Source of the DNA: Cyanobacteria bacterium GSL.Bin1
GTDB taxonomy: Bacteria; Cyanobacteriota; Cyanobacteriia; Cyanobacteriales; Rubidibacteraceae
DNA: 64,000 nt
Assembly (NCBI GenBank): GCA_009909085.1
Contig: JAAANX010000036.1
Location: forward strand, 1 to 64,000
Reading direction: 5' to 3'
A model generated the notes under the pieces. The model saw nothing but the letters and a program-made list of their open reading frames with translations, was not told where the DNA came from and searched no databases. Numbering within the stretch: the first letter of the stretch is position 1; each line of letters begins with the position of its first letter. Shown here piece after piece: positions 62,966-64,000 of this stretch. The translations under genes were made by a program, and so were the position numbers.

Positions 62966-64000
62966 GTGGCGAAAACTGCCAAGTCTTTGATTATTGCTTC
63001 AGTTGAAGCCTATAGTGGGAAGTCAGCAACTATTCTCGGGCTTGCCCACCAATTACAAAATAAACAACTGACCCTTAGCTATAGCAAGCCAGTTGGAAGT
63101 TATCTACACCAAGAAAACGCTGAGACTGTTGAGGACGATGTGCAGTTCATTGCCCAGGCTTTACAGTTACCGCCTCAACAAGTGGGAACTCCTTTAATTA
63201 ATTTATCTCATTCAGTCATTACAGAGAGAACAAAAACGCTTCAACTTGCCGATTATTCCCAAGCCCTTAAAGATCACTTTGATCGCTTCGATAGTGAACT
63301 ACGATTGATTGAAGCCCCTCCGACTCTTGCTGAAGGCAGTTTATTTAATCTTTCGACCCAGCAGATATCGGAAACCTTAAATGCTCCTATTCTACTAGTG
63401 ATTCGTTACCATTCACTACTTGTTTTGGATCAAGTTTTGGCTGCCCAGAAGCAACTTAGAGATCAATTATTAGGGGTGGTGATTAATGATGTTCCTCCAG
63501 AAGCAGAAATGGAAATTAATGATGAAGTCAAACCCTTTTTAGAAAAGCAAGGTGTACCCGTTTTTGGGATTCTTCCGCAAAGTGCTTTGTTGCACAGTGT
63601 AAGTGTTCGGGAGCTGACAAAGCAATTATCAGCAGACGTACTCTGTCGCGAAGATCGCCTGGATTTAATGGTAGAACGGCTAACTATTGGGGCGATGAAT
63701 GTGAATTCAGCCTTGAAGTATTTTCGCAAAGGGAAGAACTTAGCTGTTGTCACTGGCGGCGATCGCAGCGATTTACAATTAGCCGCTCTCGAAACTTCTG
63801 CCCATTGCTTAATCTTAACCGGTCATGTGCCACCGCAAGATTTTATTCTCTCTCGTGCCGAAACCTTAGAAGTTCCGATTCTTGCAGTTGAGTTTGATAC
63901 CCTAACTACAGTAGAAGTTGCAGAACGCACATTTAAGCAAGTTCGGATTCAAGAACCGATCAAAGTCCGATTCATCCAAGACTTAATGAGTCAACGCTTT
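62966..64000 (+). CDS. BioD-like ATPase with DRTGG domain (phosphotransacetylase N-terminal type; 3' end outside window)
   Basis: An open frame of 345 codons starting with GTG 62966 and running off the right edge. Residues 8-24 carry a P-loop-like segment IIASVEAYSGKSATILG of the dethiobiotin-synthetase fold. A DRTGG-type domain follows from about 232 (RLTIGAMNVNSALKYF and VVTGGDRSDLQLAALET), which is the N-terminal module of cyanobacterial and enterobacterial Pta-like proteins. Strong AAGGAG Shine-Dalgarno. Whether a phosphotransacetylase domain follows cannot be seen, so this could be a free DRTGG regulator or a full enzyme. Confidence 0.8.
   Translation, partial: MAKTAKSLIIASVEAYSGKSATILGLAHQLQNKQLTLSYSKPVGSYLHQENAETVEDDVQFIAQALQLPPQQVGTPLINLSHSVITERTKTLQLADYSQALKDHFDRFDSELRLIEAPPTLAEGSLFNLSTQQISETLNAPILLVIRYHSLLVLDQVLAAQKQLRDQLLGVVINDVPPEAEMEINDEVKPFLEKQGVPVFGILPQSALLHSVSVRELTKQLSADVLCREDRLDLMVERLTIGAMNVNSALKYFRKGKNLAVVTGGDRSDLQLAALETSAHCLILTGHVPPQDFILSRAETLEVPILAVEFDTLTTVEVAERTFKQVRIQEPIKVRFIQDLMSQRF

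Noticed and set aside
1-64000. tRNA, rRNA or CRISPR loci
   Set aside because: None was recognised on reading both strands; a tRNA scan was not possible, so a single tRNA could have been missed in an intergenic gap.

Overview
The window looks like a unicellular, probably halotolerant cyanobacterium. It encodes the photosystem I subunit PsaK and a CrtH-type carotenoid oxidoreductase. The palindrome GCGATCGC (HIP1) recurs about once per kb in the house-keeping parts, and many gene families are typical of Chroococcales. The genus cannot be fixed from the sequence alone.

Layout. 0-1.4 kb: an IS200/IS605-type element with divergent tnpA and tnpB; tnpB runs off the left edge. 1.4-6.7 kb: a phospholipid operon (pgsA-plsY-DCC thiol protein), an FMN reductase, a carotenoid-type FAD oxidoreductase and an SLH-domain envelope protein. 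6.8-12.4 kb: a minus-strand exopolysaccharide (EPS) export operon consisting of a GT4 glycosyltransferase, an active-looking tyrosine autokinase (Wzc) and an SLBB export protein (Wza). 12.5-16.8 kb: transposon debris around a small DMT transporter and a DppC-type permease. It includes two ISKra4 remnants in opposite orientation, an IS4/IS1634-like tail, a truncated transposase, a MITE-like element and a fragment copied from a gene that lies intact at 27.5 kb.

16.9-42.2 kb is the main EPS biosynthesis island. It holds a second Wzc homologue whose nucleotide-binding motifs are destroyed, a WecG/TagA transferase with an unusual repeat tail, a Wzx flippase, a Wzy-like polymerase, several GT2 and GT4 transferases, two sulfotransferases, a glycosidase-like protein, a giant G8/beta-helix/PKD protein, an acetyltransferase, a kelch protein and the ghost of a deleted GT4. 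The island is AT-rich and almost free of HIP1. The sulfotransferases suggest a sulfated polysaccharide made by the Wzx/Wzy route. The likely initiating sugar-phosphate transferase and a second ligase/polymerase lie apart at 55-59 kb.

42.3-64 kb is mostly ordinary chromosome: a SAF-domain dehydrogenase, a CPA1 antiporter homologue lacking both canonical ion-binding aspartates, a RimB-RimK-aspartoacylase cluster, psaK, trpF, glyA, a WecA/MraY-type transferase, cinA with a small zinc-ribbon gene, glutathione reductase, a large nucleotide-transporter/HEAT/cNMP-domain fusion, and a BioD/DRTGG-domain protein cut by the right edge.

The strongest leads are the Wzc pseudokinase beside a normal Wzc, the antiporter homologue without its aspartates, the WecG protein with a tandem repeat tail, the G8 protein, and the transporter-HEAT-cNMP fusion with an altered phosphate-binding cassette. 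All functions are read from motifs by eye; no database search was run.
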